In this document: piece by piece, positions 1 to 13,619 of the stretch | Layout: each line of letters opens with the position of its first letter | Numbering within the stretch: the stretch's first letter is position 1 | Assembly (NCBI RefSeq): GCF_003711515.1 | Contig: NW_021167084.1 | Span: forward strand, 2,273,932 to 2,337,931 | Direction: 5' to 3' | Origin: Sodiomyces alkalinus F11 | Lineage: Eukaryota; Ascomycota; Sordariomycetes; Glomerellales; Plectosphaerellaceae | DNA: 64,000 nt | Made by a program: the position numbers and the translations under genes | The notes under the pieces: generated by a model | Seen by the model: the letters and a program-made list of their open reading frames with translations, nothing else | The model's database searches: none | Told to the model about the DNA's origin: nothing

Positions 1-3000
1 TCACGGGCCGACGGTTTGGTTCAGGTTTGTGTGTTGCCGAATGAACTTTTCCCAAGGCTGGGTTTGTCTAGGCTTGCAGTGGCCTGTAGCGCGATTAGAG
101 AGGTCAGTAAACTGGCAGCGACGACGGCTTTGACAAAGAGCTTTCAAAACGGGGAGGTTGCAGAGATACGAGGAGACGAATGCTCGGGATTCTCCATCGC
201 AAACCAGTCGAGACAATCCAGGTGTTCGAGCCATCGCCGATGAACTCTTCGGCGATAAGCCAGGGTTTGATTGAGCCTGGAGTTACCAACGTGGGGTGAA
301 GTGAAGCGTGATTGAGGCATAGCGCATGCGAGCAGGGGGGCCGAGCCAAGAGGTGGGGTGGGGTTTGCAAGCCTCGACAGGGGGTCAAGCTCAAAGGGGG
401 TTCAGGACTCGGGACATACTGCACTGTTCATCACCTCTACATGAATATTTGTGTCAGTGCTGGCATCCATGAGAATGAGGACAGTCCTGGAGTATCCATG
501 AGGTTCGATTCACTCACCTGAACTCGTAATGTGTAACGCTTAATGGACAACGAAGCTGTGTCCTGAGATAGTCTGGACACCATCGAGATACAATCCAGCG
601 GAAGTGGCCGCAATGAAATTCCCTCTGTGCGTAAAATGGTCTCAGCAGGTGATTGATTCCAAAGCATCTCAACTAGAAGGCGGGTGTAGAAGGGAATAGG
701 CGTACCTGGATCCAGTCACACATCCTTCTTCGCAAAGAAGGCCGTGGCTCGAGATGAGAATATCAAGGTGGCAAGTAGTAGCGGTAAGATGAGTATATGT
801 CGTATTAGGAGAGGCAGCTTGTTGAAGGCGATTTGACGGATGAGTAGCTCTGTGAAGATGGCAGAGACGGGCTGATATGATGAAAATGGAGGAACAGAAG
901 GGCCGCAGAGAATACTTCGTGAAATACCTTAAAGCAACCGGTATACAATGCCCTGCAAAGTTCTCGTGGGGGCTATAATAAGAAAGGCGGCACGGCAGGC
1001 AGGTAATTCCCGCTTCACGGGGCGAGGATGAAAAAGAAAGCACGCCTGATGCAGGATTTTCGGGAAGAAGGGCGGATAAGTGTATTTAAGCTTCCGTATC
1101 CCCAGACGGGCAGACAAAAGTAGGATATGGGGTTGAGCGTGAGAGGGAGAGGGAGAGAAAACTAGGATCCCATGGACAAGTTGGTACGTGGTACGTTAAT
1201 TATGAATCATGACGAGACTTGTCTAAGGGGGAGAGAAAACTGAAATGTTCTCCAGTCTCCGTATTTAACCATTGGCAACCGTAAACATACTCTCGTTGTG
1301 ACCAAAAGGTCCGGCTAGCAGCTGGATGGTTCGCCGTTGGTACCGACAAGGACCAGGGCACTGGCGAAAAGAGACGGGCTTTCGTTTCCCATTCACAGAC
1401 AGACAAACAAGGGGGGAAGGAGAAGAAGAAAAGAGGTACGAAAGTACGAAGTAGGTAATTATAAAGGTACATCTTAGCGGCATCCGTTCTTGCCGTTCGA
1501 CTCTAACCACTTTTGTCAAGACTTATGGTAACGGCGAGCCCCTGGAATCGCGATCCCGAAGGTTTGGGGGAGGAGTCTTTGCTTCTAGGGGTGGGGGCCT
1601 AGCACCCAAACTGGCTGATGTGCCGTTTCTCCCCACTGTGCGTGTGAGTCGAAATGGTCCCAGTCCCAGTCCCAGCCCATAGACGGTGTTCTTGAAGCCA
1701 GGAACACATGACCGCCCAACAAGGGTCGCGGGATCTGCAGTGTTAGGCTTCAGCAAGACGCTCGGTATCTTATGTTGTACGGATACTTCAGACATTGTAT
1801 TCGTACAGTAAGGTAAGGTACGGATCGGATCCATTCTTTGGAGCTTGCTTTCTCTCCTCTCTCCTAACGGTCACGCATCAAGGCAGGCATCGACAAAAAC
1901 CATTTCCATTTCCCCGCACTTAACCAGTTCCTCCAGACTCTCGAGAAAAGTGCCAAGCTGAGTTTTTGTGTTACTCAAGTGGTGCCTGGAATTATATTAT
2001 ACGAAGTGCATGATATATCTCTGTGTGCCTTACGGTATAGTGGGTGTGTGTATGTACTGTACCCCGTATTCTGTACTAGGTACCTACACGCATGTACTAA
2101 TATATAGGCGGCCCGTACGTTGTATGGTGGAGAGTGTTTCTCCAGCCGCTGCGAATAACGCGTTGTACGATTTCGCTTGCAGTTTAGGGAATCAACAGGT
2201 GGGCAGAAAACGGTATCTTATTAGGTATAGTTCTCAGGCAGGTGGAGCGTTGATTAGACGCCACACAAATAATAGCGGTCGAGGGACGTCTGTCCGGTCT
2301 TTGGGTACCGGTATTCATATTCATATTCAGGGGGGAGGCCACGTGCGTATCCACGCTAAGACAAGCTTCCCAGAATATATACAACGTACATACGTTGTAC
2401 GACCGCCGTCGATTTTTCCACAGGCGTCTTGGCTTTACTGGTGTCCCGACCTAGATGGGCCCCTCTTACCCTGAACACGTTGTACACCCTACTCCGTAGA
2501 AGAACTAAAAATGCGACTTCGTCGTGGCCTGGAAGACTTAGCTTGTTCTTCTTGGTCAAATCTGAAGGAGATCAAGCTACTAGGTTTATAGGTTGGCTGG
2601 CCAATGTCGTACTACCCGGGCCCATTGTCGCACCTCTTTCCCCAGTTTTGGGTCAGGAAATACAACTACCGAACCAAAAACGGCCCGAGTCCGAGTGGAG
2701 TGAGTGAGTGACTGTGACTTGACTCGGGAAGTCTCAGTTCCCAGCTGCAACCACAATCAGCTTTCATCCCGTGCCATCGCAGTTTCACGCCCTGGGACTC
2801 GCCCCAAGTGGCCAAGTGGTACAACGGACTTTTGTACATGCAAAACCACGTGGAAGCTATGTCGGCATATCATTATTTCGCCGTTGCCCAGCGTTCCAGT
2901 ATGATCCATCGCAGCAACAATGCACAGCATGGCAACGCAGCCGACACAGGCACGTCCTTGGGTGAATTGGCCGCAGGGACCCTTCGAGCAAAGGTGCATT

Positions 3001-6000
3001 CGCTTAGAACCGCTTCGAGGGGGGGAGAGAGAATCCTGCCGGCATCACGCAATATGTTTGTATGTATAGGTATAATTGCTTCCCTCCCAATATTCCTTCC
3101 TCCTCTTGTGGAGCTTCAGGTCTTTGAGTTGGGAGATGGTTCGTGCAGGGAAACCCGATCAACACCGTTGTTTCGAATACAGGACATGGAGACCTGTGCA
3201 TGGATGAATTAAATTGCTTCGCACAACGCACTTCGTCGCGATCGCAAGGTTCACCTTGGTAATAGGTAGCGCATCCCTCAACGAAAGGGGACATCTATCC
3301 GCCAGGCCATTCCCTCGGGACGAGGCTAGGGGGAACCACGGCCGTAATCCTGGGTCAGAGAAACGTACGGGTGTGCATCTTGGCAGCTCCTTTTGACCGT
3401 GTCTACACGTAGAGTGTCTAGAAATCGATGAAGAAGTGACGACCCCACCCACCCCCACTGTCGGTCAGGCCTCTTATTAAACAGAGCGCGCCGCCGAGCG
3501 AATCAATGGAGGAGGGAATGCCTTGCCAAGATGGTGGTCCAGGACTTGCTTCATCCTTAGCGGGGCGGCGGCGGACTAATACCTACATAGAACAGGAGTC
3601 GCGGCCATAGAGATCAGCCCAAGGAGAAAGTGTCGGTAATATCCGCAGGATGCACGGGTGTAGCTGTCACGGGAGAAAGACCAAGACAGGAAGAAAAAGA
3701 TTCGAAGGACAGGATTTACCAATTAGCGAGGGGCAAACGGGGCCATGTCCGTCTTGCCGCGATGATGACATTCCCATTCCGTGCCATGCGTGCGTATCCA
3801 TGGATCAGGGGGTTGCGAAAACATTTCGCGTGGCACCTGAACATTGTTCATTCTCTATGGCGCCCTCACCTCGTTGGTGTCGGTCTACTCGTCTACGAAG
3901 TGCGAAGCGATGAGTACAACGTACGGAATACCTACCTAAATTAGTCGCTAGAAGTTAGACAAAACGCTTGCGGTCGGTCGTTCCCGAAGCTGTCACGTAT
4001 CCGCATCCAGAAGTCCCCACATCCCACACACTCATCGAATGAATGCAAGGCTTTCCGTTCCCATTGCTGGGTCGGCCAAGGACCACCCACAGGATTCTTC
4101 AATGTCCACATATGTACATATGTACCTTAATTTCGATCGGATATGACACCGAAGTAAGGTAGGTAGGTACAACGTAACTGCGAAGGGAACAATGCCGTAA
4201 AAAAGGCACCCAGGTGCGAGGTTTTCCGGCGATTCATCCGAAGAACCCAAAGCATTATTTTTCCTTTGCCTTTGCCTTTGCCTTTGCCTTTCCATTTCCT
4301 TCAGCTGGGAACTAGGATTATACCTACTCCAGGTTGTATGGCGCGCCAATGGTCCGTTTCAGCGGCGCTCCGGCCGTCCCAACAGCACGGCGCTGGTATG
4401 TTTAGGGCCATCTGAGGAGCCGAGCTCGCCGAACTTGGGATCTGGAGCTAACCACTTGAAACTGCGGAACTGAACTCCACATGAACTGAAATAGTCGATC
4501 AGGCCAGGAATCAATAGAGAGGAAGAAGAGTCTTGCCACTTACATACGCCGTATGAACATTATTACTTGCTGGATTTATTGGATTCACGGTGAACGAGCC
4601 ATGTTGCTACCTATTGTCGAGGCCTCGCCTCGCGAAAACTGGAACGTGGGATCCCTGGCCAGAAAATATTAGCTGCAGGCGACTCGGCAAATCATCGCTT
4701 GCTACCTACTTCTTATCCATTCCCCTTGACATGAGCGAAGCCTGGGTGCGTGTGCCGCTCGTTCGTTCCCTCTTGGAAAACGCACGCAAAGAAAATGCGA
4801 ATGGATCACCTGGCATGATCCGACATTGGAAGGTTGTGGGCGTCGGATGCCTGCTCACCGGTCGAGCTGTCCCATTCTCGGGTGGAGATAATGGAGAGGG
4901 GGTGGTGTCTAAGCTGATCTGTCCACATCAGTTACATACCTACCTCTGAACCCCCTGACTACCGTAAGGTAAGGTATGCATTCCGAAATCCCCATTGAGA
5001 TTAAGTCCCTGCGACGGGTAGGTAGACCGGCAGTGATATTTTCGGGGCGCTGTACTCGGTAGAGGGCACATGCCTTACCTAATAAGGTACCCAAAGAATT
5101 GGAGAGAATTGGAGATTGTCGGTCGTCACATTGCAGATACAGTACCGCTACGTTACCTATAGGGCAAGATAAACAGGGGCAGCTGCGGCTCGTATCTGCC
5201 TTCCCAGAGAGGCAGGCTGATGAAGCCAGGAAGAGGGGAAGTGACTACTCGGGTTTCCAGGTCACTGGCCACAGGCGACAGACAGCAGGACACCACCGGA
5301 GCGCCAGAACACAATCCTTTGATGGTTCGTAGCTGTTTGTACCTTATGTACCTGCCTCCTGTGAAGTACCTGCCCTACCTTACGAAGCAAGGCTGATGAC
5401 TCATTGAGCCGTGACAGAAACGCTGACTTGCCAAGTAATAATAAGTACTATGCATTCCCAGACTCACTTCATCCTCTGCCTTGTTCGCCGAGACGACTCT
5501 TGAGCTCACTGACTACTGACTACTATCCCTAACGGGGCCACTATACAGGCGGCAAGCCTCTTGGAGCCGCTGGCCAGGTCATCCGTAGTGGGGGATTCAG
5601 CATGGCCAAATTATCGTGTTACACCCAACTGACACGTGTGATACAGGATGCTACTCACCCACACTGTCGGCTTGGGCGTCGACATGGCCGATCCGGACCT
5701 CATGCGGTGGCTCATGCGGTGGTTCAGGGCTGTCGACCGTGGAAGGGAGGCGTTGCAAAGGTTCCATGATGCGGAGCGGCGCCTGCAACGGTCGACGGTG
5801 GATATATCAGGATACAGGCACAGCCGCCGCTGTTATGGCCAATGTGGTTCCACACGGGGACGCCGTTCTGGAAAAGATGGACGACGAGCTCGAGAAGGCC
5901 ACAAGAACCGTGACGCCCCGGTTTCGGTATTACATTCAACCTACCATGGGGGGGAAGGCTGGCGCCCACGTGCCGCGAAGGATGTTGAAAACTCCCCGTC

Positions 6001-6008
6001 TTTGACCC
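1..6008. other. Long intergenic region without a supported gene
   Basis: I find no reading frame here with recognisable domains, plausible splice structure or sustained codon bias; the open frames are short and overlap on both strands. The stretch holds a short CTTTGC repeat near 4264, one TACTCCGTA motif (2490-2498), one GTACAACGTAC palindrome-like motif (3914-3924) and several AGGTAGGTA/TACCTACC runs (around 4158 and 5018). The last 400 bases (about 5616-6005) contain two short charged frames that cannot be joined by GT-AG splicing and run into the 3' end of the SET gene. I see no tRNA or 5S gene. Confidence 0.6.
4264..4290. repeat. Hexanucleotide microsatellite (CTTTGC)4
   Basis: Four perfect CTTTGC units followed by a partial unit, in intergenic DNA. 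It is one of several 6-bp-period microsatellites in the window. Confidence 0.85.
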
Positions 6009-7517
6009 TTACCGAGATGATGACAACGACGGCATCTCGAGCGACTCGAGCACGTTGATAAGCACATTCCTACACTGCGTCCGGTACACGTACGCCAGAC
6101 GCTGGTTTCTCGTCGCACCACTGCCTTCCCCCGCCTCCGCCTCCCCCTCCCCGTCGTCCTCGTCTTCGTCCTCGTCCAGCTCGAAATCAGACTGTTCCAG
6201 CTTTTCCAATTCCTGGAACGCCTTGGCCTGTATGATCGCCAATGTCCGCTCGAGCAAAGCCTCCACAACCGCTAATGCCGTCGTCTCCATCTCGCCCGTG
6301 AGCAAGGCGCGGAGACGTTCCTTATCGCCGTCCATGCCCTCCCCCGCTGCCGCAGGGAAGAGCGCCTCCCGCTGCTCCGGAGACGTCTGCATGCAGACGA
6401 GTTCCCAGACGAGCGTATCCTGCACGTGTCGGAAGCAAGGAAGGACCGAGTCCGGGTCGAGGGACGGGAGCGTGAGGCGTTTATGCGCCGTGACGGAGCT
6501 GGGATGCGTAACGGGGCGGAGGGAGAAGAAGAAGTCGTCCCGCGGCTTTGGCGGTGCCGGCGAAGAGGAGGAGGACGGTGCTGCTGCGCTCGCCGTTCTC
6601 AGCTGCAGGTGGACGTAGTCGTTGTGTAGCGCAGGCGACGCGGGGATCACGAAGCCGTAGGCGAGAAGCAGCTCGGCGTTCGTTTTCGGCCCGTAGTTGT
6701 TGAAGACCTGTTCCCCCGCCGCGTACGGCGTCCGCGTGGCAAGGACGGTAGCAGGGCCGTTCGAGGCCTTTTCGGCGCCACTTGCCTCGGATAGCACGTG
6801 CCAGTCCACCTCGGCCGTGGGGGAATGGTTCCCGACATCAAAGAGCGGCATGAGGACGTGGAAGTCGTCCACGGCGACCCCGTCGGGCAGGGGCAGGGCC
6901 TCCGGGTCCGGCACGACGCGGGACGGGCGGAAGCTGCGCGTGGTGAAGATGGTGTAGGCCCAGTGATAGAGCAGGCGGGAGTACTCGTGGCTTCTCCCCG
7001 CGAAAGAGGTCGCCTCCAGGGCCGCCGAGGCGTGTTTGTGCTCGCTCCGCAGACGGGCCTTGATCTCGTGCAGGGAGACGTGGGCGTTGGTCCCCTCGAG
7101 AAGGTCGATGTCGTCCGAGGTCCAGAAAGGAGGGAGGGCCCATGCAGAATGGTTGTCGGGCTGCGGGAGGGTGCGGATGTAGGGATACCAGAAGGATGCG
7201 CGGCCTAGGAGGTATTGCTGCATGAGGAAAAAGCGGGCGGTGACATGAGGGGCCACGGCCTTGAGGAACTCCCGTGGGAGAGGGTCGCCTGTGCGATGAG
7301 CCGGCGACGGGATACCGTGGGAGGTCAGGTCCTGGTCTAACGTGTTCAGGTAGGAGAGGGTGATGCTCAAGGGGCAGCTGACGATGGCGTCCCCGGGTAT
7401 GAGGGAGTGGCCCTCCCGGACGCGGAACGAGTGGCCGGTGACGGAATCATAGAAGACCTCGACGTCCGCGGAGAGATTCCCGCCGTTTTCTTTAGACCAG
7501 GAAATCAGTTCCTCCAT
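6009..7517 (-). CDS. SET-domain protein lysine methyltransferase (SETD3/RKM-like)
   Basis: Single-exon gene of 502 aa. The frame is open further upstream to 7556 but the extension starts only with GTG, so the ATG at 7517 (protein begins MEELISW) is chosen. The SET core is visible: a PLFDVGNHSP segment near residues 225-233 (the D-x-x-NH motif) and NNYGPKTNAELLLAYGF near 273-289, the classic NYG plus ELLLAYGF signature that forms the S-adenosylmethionine and lysine channel. Residues after about 310 match the position of the Rubisco-LSMT substrate-binding domain, and an acidic tract (ELDEDEDEDDGEGE) lies near the C-terminus. Proteins of this class methylate lysines on ribosomal proteins, elongation factors or other non-histone substrates in cytosol or nucleus. 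The exact substrate cannot be read from sequence. No intron or frame break is seen. Confidence 0.85.
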   Translation of the reverse strand: MEELISWSKENGGNLSADVEVFYDSVTGHSFRVREGHSLIPGDAIVSCPLSITLSYLNTLDQDLTSHGIPSPAHRTGDPLPREFLKAVAPHVTARFFLMQQYLLGRASFWYPYIRTLPQPDNHSAWALPPFWTSDDIDLLEGTNAHVSLHEIKARLRSEHKHASAALEATSFAGRSHEYSRLLYHWAYTIFTTRSFRPSRVVPDPEALPLPDGVAVDDFHVLMPLFDVGNHSPTAEVDWHVLSEASGAEKASNGPATVLATRTPYAAGEQVFNNYGPKTNAELLLAYGFVIPASPALHNDYVHLQLRTASAAAPSSSSSPAPPKPRDDFFFSLRPVTHPSSVTAHKRLTLPSLDPDSVLPCFRHVQDTLVWELVCMQTSPEQREALFPAAAGEGMDGDKERLRALLTGEMETTALAVVEALLERTLAIIQAKAFQELEKLEQSDFELDEDEDEDDGEGEAEAGEGSGATRNQRLAYVYRTQCRNVLINVLESLEMPSLSSSR

Positions 7518-8132
7518 TTTAAAGGTGTAAAAGTAGGGCAGGTGATAAGCGAGCACTTCAATTGCGGGAGTAAGAAGTTGGGAGGCTTTTTTTTTTTGCG
7601 GGTGCGAGAAAACTGGACGTTGCTACAGTGTGGGGCCGTAAGAACACTGTCATGGTACTGACGTTGACGGTGTTCGACGTACAGTTGTATTTTCCTTCGC
7701 ACTGTGCTTTCTCCCTCTGCGACCTCACCACCTTCACCATGATCAATTTCTCATCTCACACCCACACCACTTATGTATTTCCCCTCACCACAAAGTACAA
7801 CATTCACACAGACAAATGGAAAAATGGAAAAAATAATATAGCATAGTTGAATAATTATGTATTGCGTACATTAAGCATGATTATTTTTTAGTTTACTTTC
7901 CTCTTTACTTCCACACTTTACATTAACGACCTAGAGCAAAATGATTTCATTGTGAGAGGTGAGCGACTTCGACAAAAAAGGAACAATCCGACACATCATT
8001 AATCGCGAGAAACCCGGGCAAGTGAAAGAAAATCAACAACTTGAACACAGCTTTGTCGGCACCAGGACTCCATCCGTACCTTGACCAGCTAGGCATCCCC
8101 ACGTTCCGTCGCACACACTTGTGTGAAAACCT
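7518..8132. other. Intergenic: SET-gene promoter side and ccg-9 3' flank
   Basis: About 615 bases between two minus-strand genes. It is AT-richer than its neighbours from about 7800 to 8040 and holds a T9 run near 7590, in the leader or promoter of the SET gene. No frame with coding character. Confidence 0.6.
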
Positions 8133-10750
8133 CTATTCCCCATTTTCCCCATTTTCTGCCTTTTCTCCATCCTCACCGCGCTCCACCTTTACGACGACAA
8201 CCGGCCTCTCCTTCCTCTGCGTGAAATGTCGCGGCAGCCGGTTTTCACTCTCATTGTACGGCTTGCCCGCCTCTTCTCGAGCCATGTCATTGACCCATCT
8301 CTCATTGCCCGGCAGACCCGGTTTCACGCCGACCTCGGCCCACTTGGATGCCAGATAGAACCAGCATAGAGCGTTGCCCGCGGTGCCTACCTCGTCGCTC
8401 ACGCCCGTGGCAGCAGCGTGGCTCATCCTGGCGTGCAGCTCGTCGTCGGTGAAGAGGTCCATGAGGTGTTGGGCCACCGCCTTCCAGTCACCGGGCTCGA
8501 CAAGGAATCCGTTCACCTGATCCTTGATCTGCAGGGGAATGCCGCCGGCCCTGGACGCAATGACCGGCCGACCCGCATGGAGAGCTTCTGACACCTTGAC
8601 CTCGAAACCCTCGCGCGTGGAGAGCTGCAGAGTTACGTGGGAACTGCGGATCAGGGTGTTGAGGAGCTGGTCGTTGGGGTCAAGACGCATCACGCTGCAG
8701 TCATCAACGAGATGTGGATAAAACGTCTCTAGCTGGGTCATGGTCTCGTCAAAAATCATGCTGGCATCGGGGTCATCCACGGAACCATTGCCGCACACCA
8801 CGAGCTGCGGGGAGTCTTCGACCCCGGCCTCTTCCAGGAGCCGCCGGAACTCGCCATAGGCATCGATGACGGTCGGGATTCCCTTGGAAGGGTCAAACCT
8901 GGCAACCTGGACGATGTACTTCCGCGTCGGCCACTGCAGCTCCGCCATTCGCTGGTGGAGGCAAGCCGTGTTGTAGATGTGGCCGTAATACCCCATGTCC
9001 CATGTACTGAGCGGCTTGTTGAGGCCGTCTAGCCAATCTGTCGTGGCCGGCATGTAGGCCACCTTCTCGTGGGGCACATTGTGGGGAACGAATAGGGGAA
9101 TTGGATGACTAATGAACATGTCGGCTTTCTGGATGTTATTCCAGAGAAAGTCCCAGACATCGGCCTGCGGCGACCCGGCCATGGCCGTCAGGTCACTACG
9201 GATTTGGATATGCGACCGGTAGAGGACTGGTCGGTTTGGCGTGAGCTTCTTGATGAGGGGGATGAGACCAGGCATCTGAGGATCGTCAATCTTGACAAGG
9301 GCCCAAAGTTAGCATCGGGATGACGACCCAGCGGTTAGAGTGGGGGGGCATGCGGCAGTTGCCGATGACCTCCGCGTCCGGCGGGTGGGGACAATTCAGT
9401 TGCCAAGAACCGAAACTCACAATGACGACATGGGCTCCACCCTCTTCGACAGGGCGAAGGGGACCACCCTCAGACAACCAATAGCGATAGGCATTGTCCG
9501 TGATCCAGTCATGGATCGATTGTTTCTCTTCGGCCGAGATGCGCTGCTCGGGATGGCTGACACCTTGGAGGATGTTGTGCATAGTTTTGGTGATGCGGAA
9601 GACGCCAGGCCTCGGTTTGGGGACTACGAAGGATCGTCGCGGCGCCCTCGTATTAGCAAGTTTCGTCGTGCATTGGGGAGGGAAGGCCAGAAGACAGACA
9701 GGCAAAAACAACGGCCAAAATAACTTACCGTACCAGGTTAGGTCAACGCCCATGAGCCGTGCGAATCGTACGAGAGCATGTCGCATGAGGGCGACGCCAC
9801 CACCCTGAGGGGTACTGCTGAAGAAGGCGACCCTTATCTTGTTCCGTCGCAGCTTGGTTGCATAATGAGCCATGGAATCCCACGTCGGCCTGCCGCAGGC
9901 GTCTTTGTGGTTCTGGGGGGTCACGAGGTGAACCCGGAAGCCGGCATCGGTCTGCACAACGCCTCGAAAACCGACCTGCAGGTGGGGGACGAGTGAAGGG
10001 CCAAAGTTCCTGGATGGTTTGGCAGTGTTAGAAAAGGGGGACAAGAAGAAGGACACGACGAATGACACGAAGAAGAGAATGACAAGGAGAAGGGTGACAG
10101 GAACGGTAAGAAAAAAGAAAAAAGAAAAGGGGGGGTTCATGGCGGTGGACGCAGCTGAACCTACATAATACACTTGCGAGCCATGGAATCCGCCTGTTCG
10201 TCCACTCGTTTGATATCCCAAAAGTTCTCCCTTTTGCCGTCCTCATCTGGACGGGTAACAACCGGGACAATGTCCATGTCAAGCCAGAGACGAGAGCACA
10301 GCGTAGGGCTCATATACTTGAGCGTGATGGGCAAGCCGGCGCCGATGAACTTGGAGAAGTTATCGTGCTCGTACACCTCGAGCGTGGAAAGTACGTAGTC
10401 GGCAATGGCATCTTGACCCATGTGAAGGGCATCGCCGAGGACGACATGTTTGACGGAGTAGTCGATCAGGTAGACAGTGTCATGAATGGCAATGGCCACG
10501 ACGGCGGTTTGGTCATCGGCAAAGACGGCGGAGATACCGCAGTAGAGAGTCTATGAAGAGGGGGGCAACGACGAAGCCCGTGTCTTGTAAGTCTACCATC
10601 ACACCAGGGAGGAGATGGGGAGGATGAAGAGATGCTCACCGTCAACGACGGACCAAAAGTATTGCCCTGCTCATGCATGATGCTCATCTTCCTGAACCGG
10701 TAGGCCGAGGTGGCCACCGAGCTCCTGCGGCGGGACGGTGGAGGCGCCAT
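8133..10750 (-). CDS. ccg-9: Trehalose synthase, clock-controlled gene 9 type (GT4)
   Basis: Five-exon gene, 712 aa, modelled as exons 10750-10640, 10550-10165, 10009-9729, 9623-9421 and 9290-8133. Each donor (GTGAGC, GTAGGT, GTAAGT, GTGAGT) and AG acceptor keeps the frame exactly. The protein is a family GT4 glycosyltransferase: a Rossmann-type N-terminal half ending in the VPKPRPGVFRITK and DDPQMPGLIP segments, and a C-terminal nucleotide-sugar half with the E-x7-E motif (EGFEVKVSE) followed by GIPLQIKDQVNGFLVEPGD. Neurospora ccg-9 encodes this trehalose synthase, which makes the stress disaccharide trehalose and is under circadian and developmental control. The C-terminal tail is short, charged and repetitive. 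Length and domain order look complete. I see no operator that would show clock control. Confidence 0.92.
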
Positions 10751-13619
10751 GGTCGCAACGTCGATCTGGGACAGTCTAAAACGAGATAAAACGAGATTGC
10801 TATCGAAGACTAGGTAGTTGGAAGAAACTTCGAATAAACCGTTCGTTTCTAACAGTCTTTACGCTTTCCACCCTTGGACGGAGAGCCGAGATATCCGAAA
10901 GAGCCGAGGAAGGGCAAGTTTCTGAGCCGTGGTGGTTCTAATAGACTCTAGTCTCTTGATTAAGGTGAGAAAGAAGAACAAGTCAAAAGTCAACAGGAAG
11001 TTGAAGAGAACGAGGGGATTCGGGTACCTTACATAGGTAGGTAGATAAAGGTACGATGCGGTAGCCAGGGAGGAGAGGAAGAGAAAAACGAAGACCCTTG
11101 GACGCCAGACCGATGAAAAAAGGTTTGAAAGGTTTGAAAGGTTTTACATGTCTGGCAGATGGGAGGAGGACAAAAAGGGTGGAGGGGTGGAGGGTCGAAG
11201 GAAGGGGTGTACGTTTGGGGTTCCGTGGGCGTGTTAGACAGAGGGGTAGGAAGGGACTTACGATATCGTGCTTAGCCTCGTACCATTCTCCCCTTCGTAC
11301 CTACCTTATTCGAGGTCAATGCCCAATGTACCTGCGCCGTAGAGAAGAGGAAAGAGTCCGGACCACAGACCGGGTTCCCTTGAACACCCAGTTACCTGAA
11401 CTTCGTAAACTTCAAAGTCGGGAAACACACGGCCGGGCCAGAGAAGTCTGGTGACTCTGGTCATACCATCATTCATCATTGCATGGGGATTGTACACTAT
11501 TGATCGAGACACCACACGGGGGCACACGTCAGCCGTTGGCCAGGCCACCAGGTGGTACAGGTCTGTACCTACCTTACTGTTATGCGATTCCACAGATCAC
11601 GATCATGTTGCGCTAGATCCAGGGGACAAGTTAACACCAGGCCCTACTTGTACCTCCATTGTACCCGCCTACCCCCGATCATGAAAGGGAAGAGCAAGAG
11701 AACATGATGAGTTGATGACGACAGGATGGCAGGTAGGTCTGACCCCGTGGCAGTGACCATCATGACTAAGGTATGTAAGGTACCTTACTTAGGTAGATGT
11801 AGCTACCGTACGTTGTACATAGGTAAGGTACTGTATGAGGTTGTCAAAGCGGCACTGGACAAGATGCCTAGGTACACAGTGTCGTACGTATGTACCGCAT
11901 TGAAACCCGCAAGCTACCGCAAATGGCGGCATCTTACTGGCTTAAGAGCTGGTCAAAGCGGGGTGAAGATTAACGTGGGGGTGAAAAACAAAGAAAAAGG
12001 GGGAAATGCGGAGTAATAACTTATAAGCTTGCCTCCTCCAAAACATTGTATCATTCCATCAACAAACATCGTCGTTTGACCAATTCTTCCATCGACCTCT
12101 CTGTCCTACTCGCTTGAGACGAAAGTTATTTCTTCTGCCGCTGGTGGCAGAGATGAGATCAATCATCAGCCTCTATTTCTCGTCGAATCAACCACCATGG
12201 CTTCGACGGATGCACGTATCCAGAGGTCTTCTGTTACCACCTTCGTTTACCCGCTTCTTATTTTCATCTCGTTCAGCATCGTGTCTTCAAAGCTGGTGAG
12301 ACAGTGTACCACGTATGCGTATTCCACTTGGTGATACAAGTTCACCTTCGTTCAAGGGGCGTGGAGGGTCTGGATCATCCGAGTCTCTGGTCCCGCCTTT
12401 GATTCGGTATGACCAGCTTTCCTCCACAGGCTCTTTCTGCGACCAACGATCCGCAGAAGGTCACGTCGCCAACGTCCCCTCGGCCAGGCCGTCCCACGCT
12501 CATCGGCCCGAACAGTCATGTTACTGGGTCCATATTCTCTTGTAAGACCGAATGCTTCTTTAAAGGCTATCTAAAGCCATTAATCCTTAGCACATTGACA
12601 GTCTACTCCGTAGTCTGTACGGATACTGACACCAGTGTTTAGGAATGCCAACCCCTCCATTCTTCGTATCTAAGTACCTAGGTACGGAGTACCCACTTTC
12701 CCGATCGCCGAGCGGGGACCCACGTGGTCGGAGCCGAAGGAACCCTGGAGATCGGTCTCTCGGCCGGACCTCACCATCAAGAAAAAGTCAACCACTCCTC
12801 TGTTAGGTCTATGTCGGACAAAACTTCGCATTACCGCCTACGTGCTTCGAAGAGCAGCAAATCATCTCCGTAGCGTGGTAGATAAGGTATGTGTTGTACG
12901 ATTCGCTTGTCGGGCATCGTCGATTGAGCCGCGTTCTTTGACAGTCAACCGTTTCCCAGGCGCAGGGAAGAATTGTCCGCATCCTTGACGCGATGGCGAC
13001 AATAGGCTGGTACGCACCTCTTATCTTCTCCGGGGGCATCCCCTTGTCCGACGTGCTTATTGTTGATTATTTCTATCAATTTGTCTCTCATCCACACGCG
13101 TGTCCAGATCGGGACCGTCCGCCCAGCCCGTTTTCGGATCGAGTATCAGTGGTACACGTCCTCTCTCGGGGACAAAAATTCACAAAATCATGTCGATACG
13201 GAAGTGCAGGTAGTTCCCACAGATCTGCAAGTATGCAGGCCGACTCGAAGCTCCATTTCGCTTTTCATGGTTGAACGGATAAAAGAAGTCACCGTCGTAA
13301 CCAGCTTTTCCGCCAATGGTGCTCTGAGACAGCAGAGACCCCGGAGGCACCCTCGCCGCGGCCCATGTTTAGAAATCATGTCGCAACCCCCCGCTTCCTG
13401 GAGCCGCCCAGTATAAAGCAACGACATAAGGCGACGTACACGAATTGGGGTGAGAGGGGGGGGGGGGCGGGGGTCTGGCCGATTGATCGTCTCTTGGGTC
13501 TGTTCCGATCGATCTGTCTGTTGCTTGGGCGCCACACCGTCTCTCACACCCTCACACCCTCACACCACCATATTCCCAGCACCCCAAATCAGGTAGTCAA
13601 CACGACGTCTCACGCGACA
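10751..13619. other. Intergenic region, no supported gene
   Basis: Nearly 2.9 kb between the ccg-9 start and the GDSL esterase start; it must hold both promoters. Two TACGGAGTA-type motifs lie close together (12604-12612 and 12683-12691) and a GTACGTTGTAC motif at 11808-11818. Several GGTAGGTA runs occur near 11036 and 11300. Short frames around 12.1-12.6 kb have no recognisable domain or start context, so none is called. Confidence 0.55.

Noticed and set aside
5616..6005. Two charged frames (for example a segment VLEKMDDELEKATRTV) that might be a small gene
   Set aside because: The two frames cannot be joined by a GT-AG intron, no domain is visible, and the region overlaps the 3' flank of the SET gene. 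At best it is a fragment.
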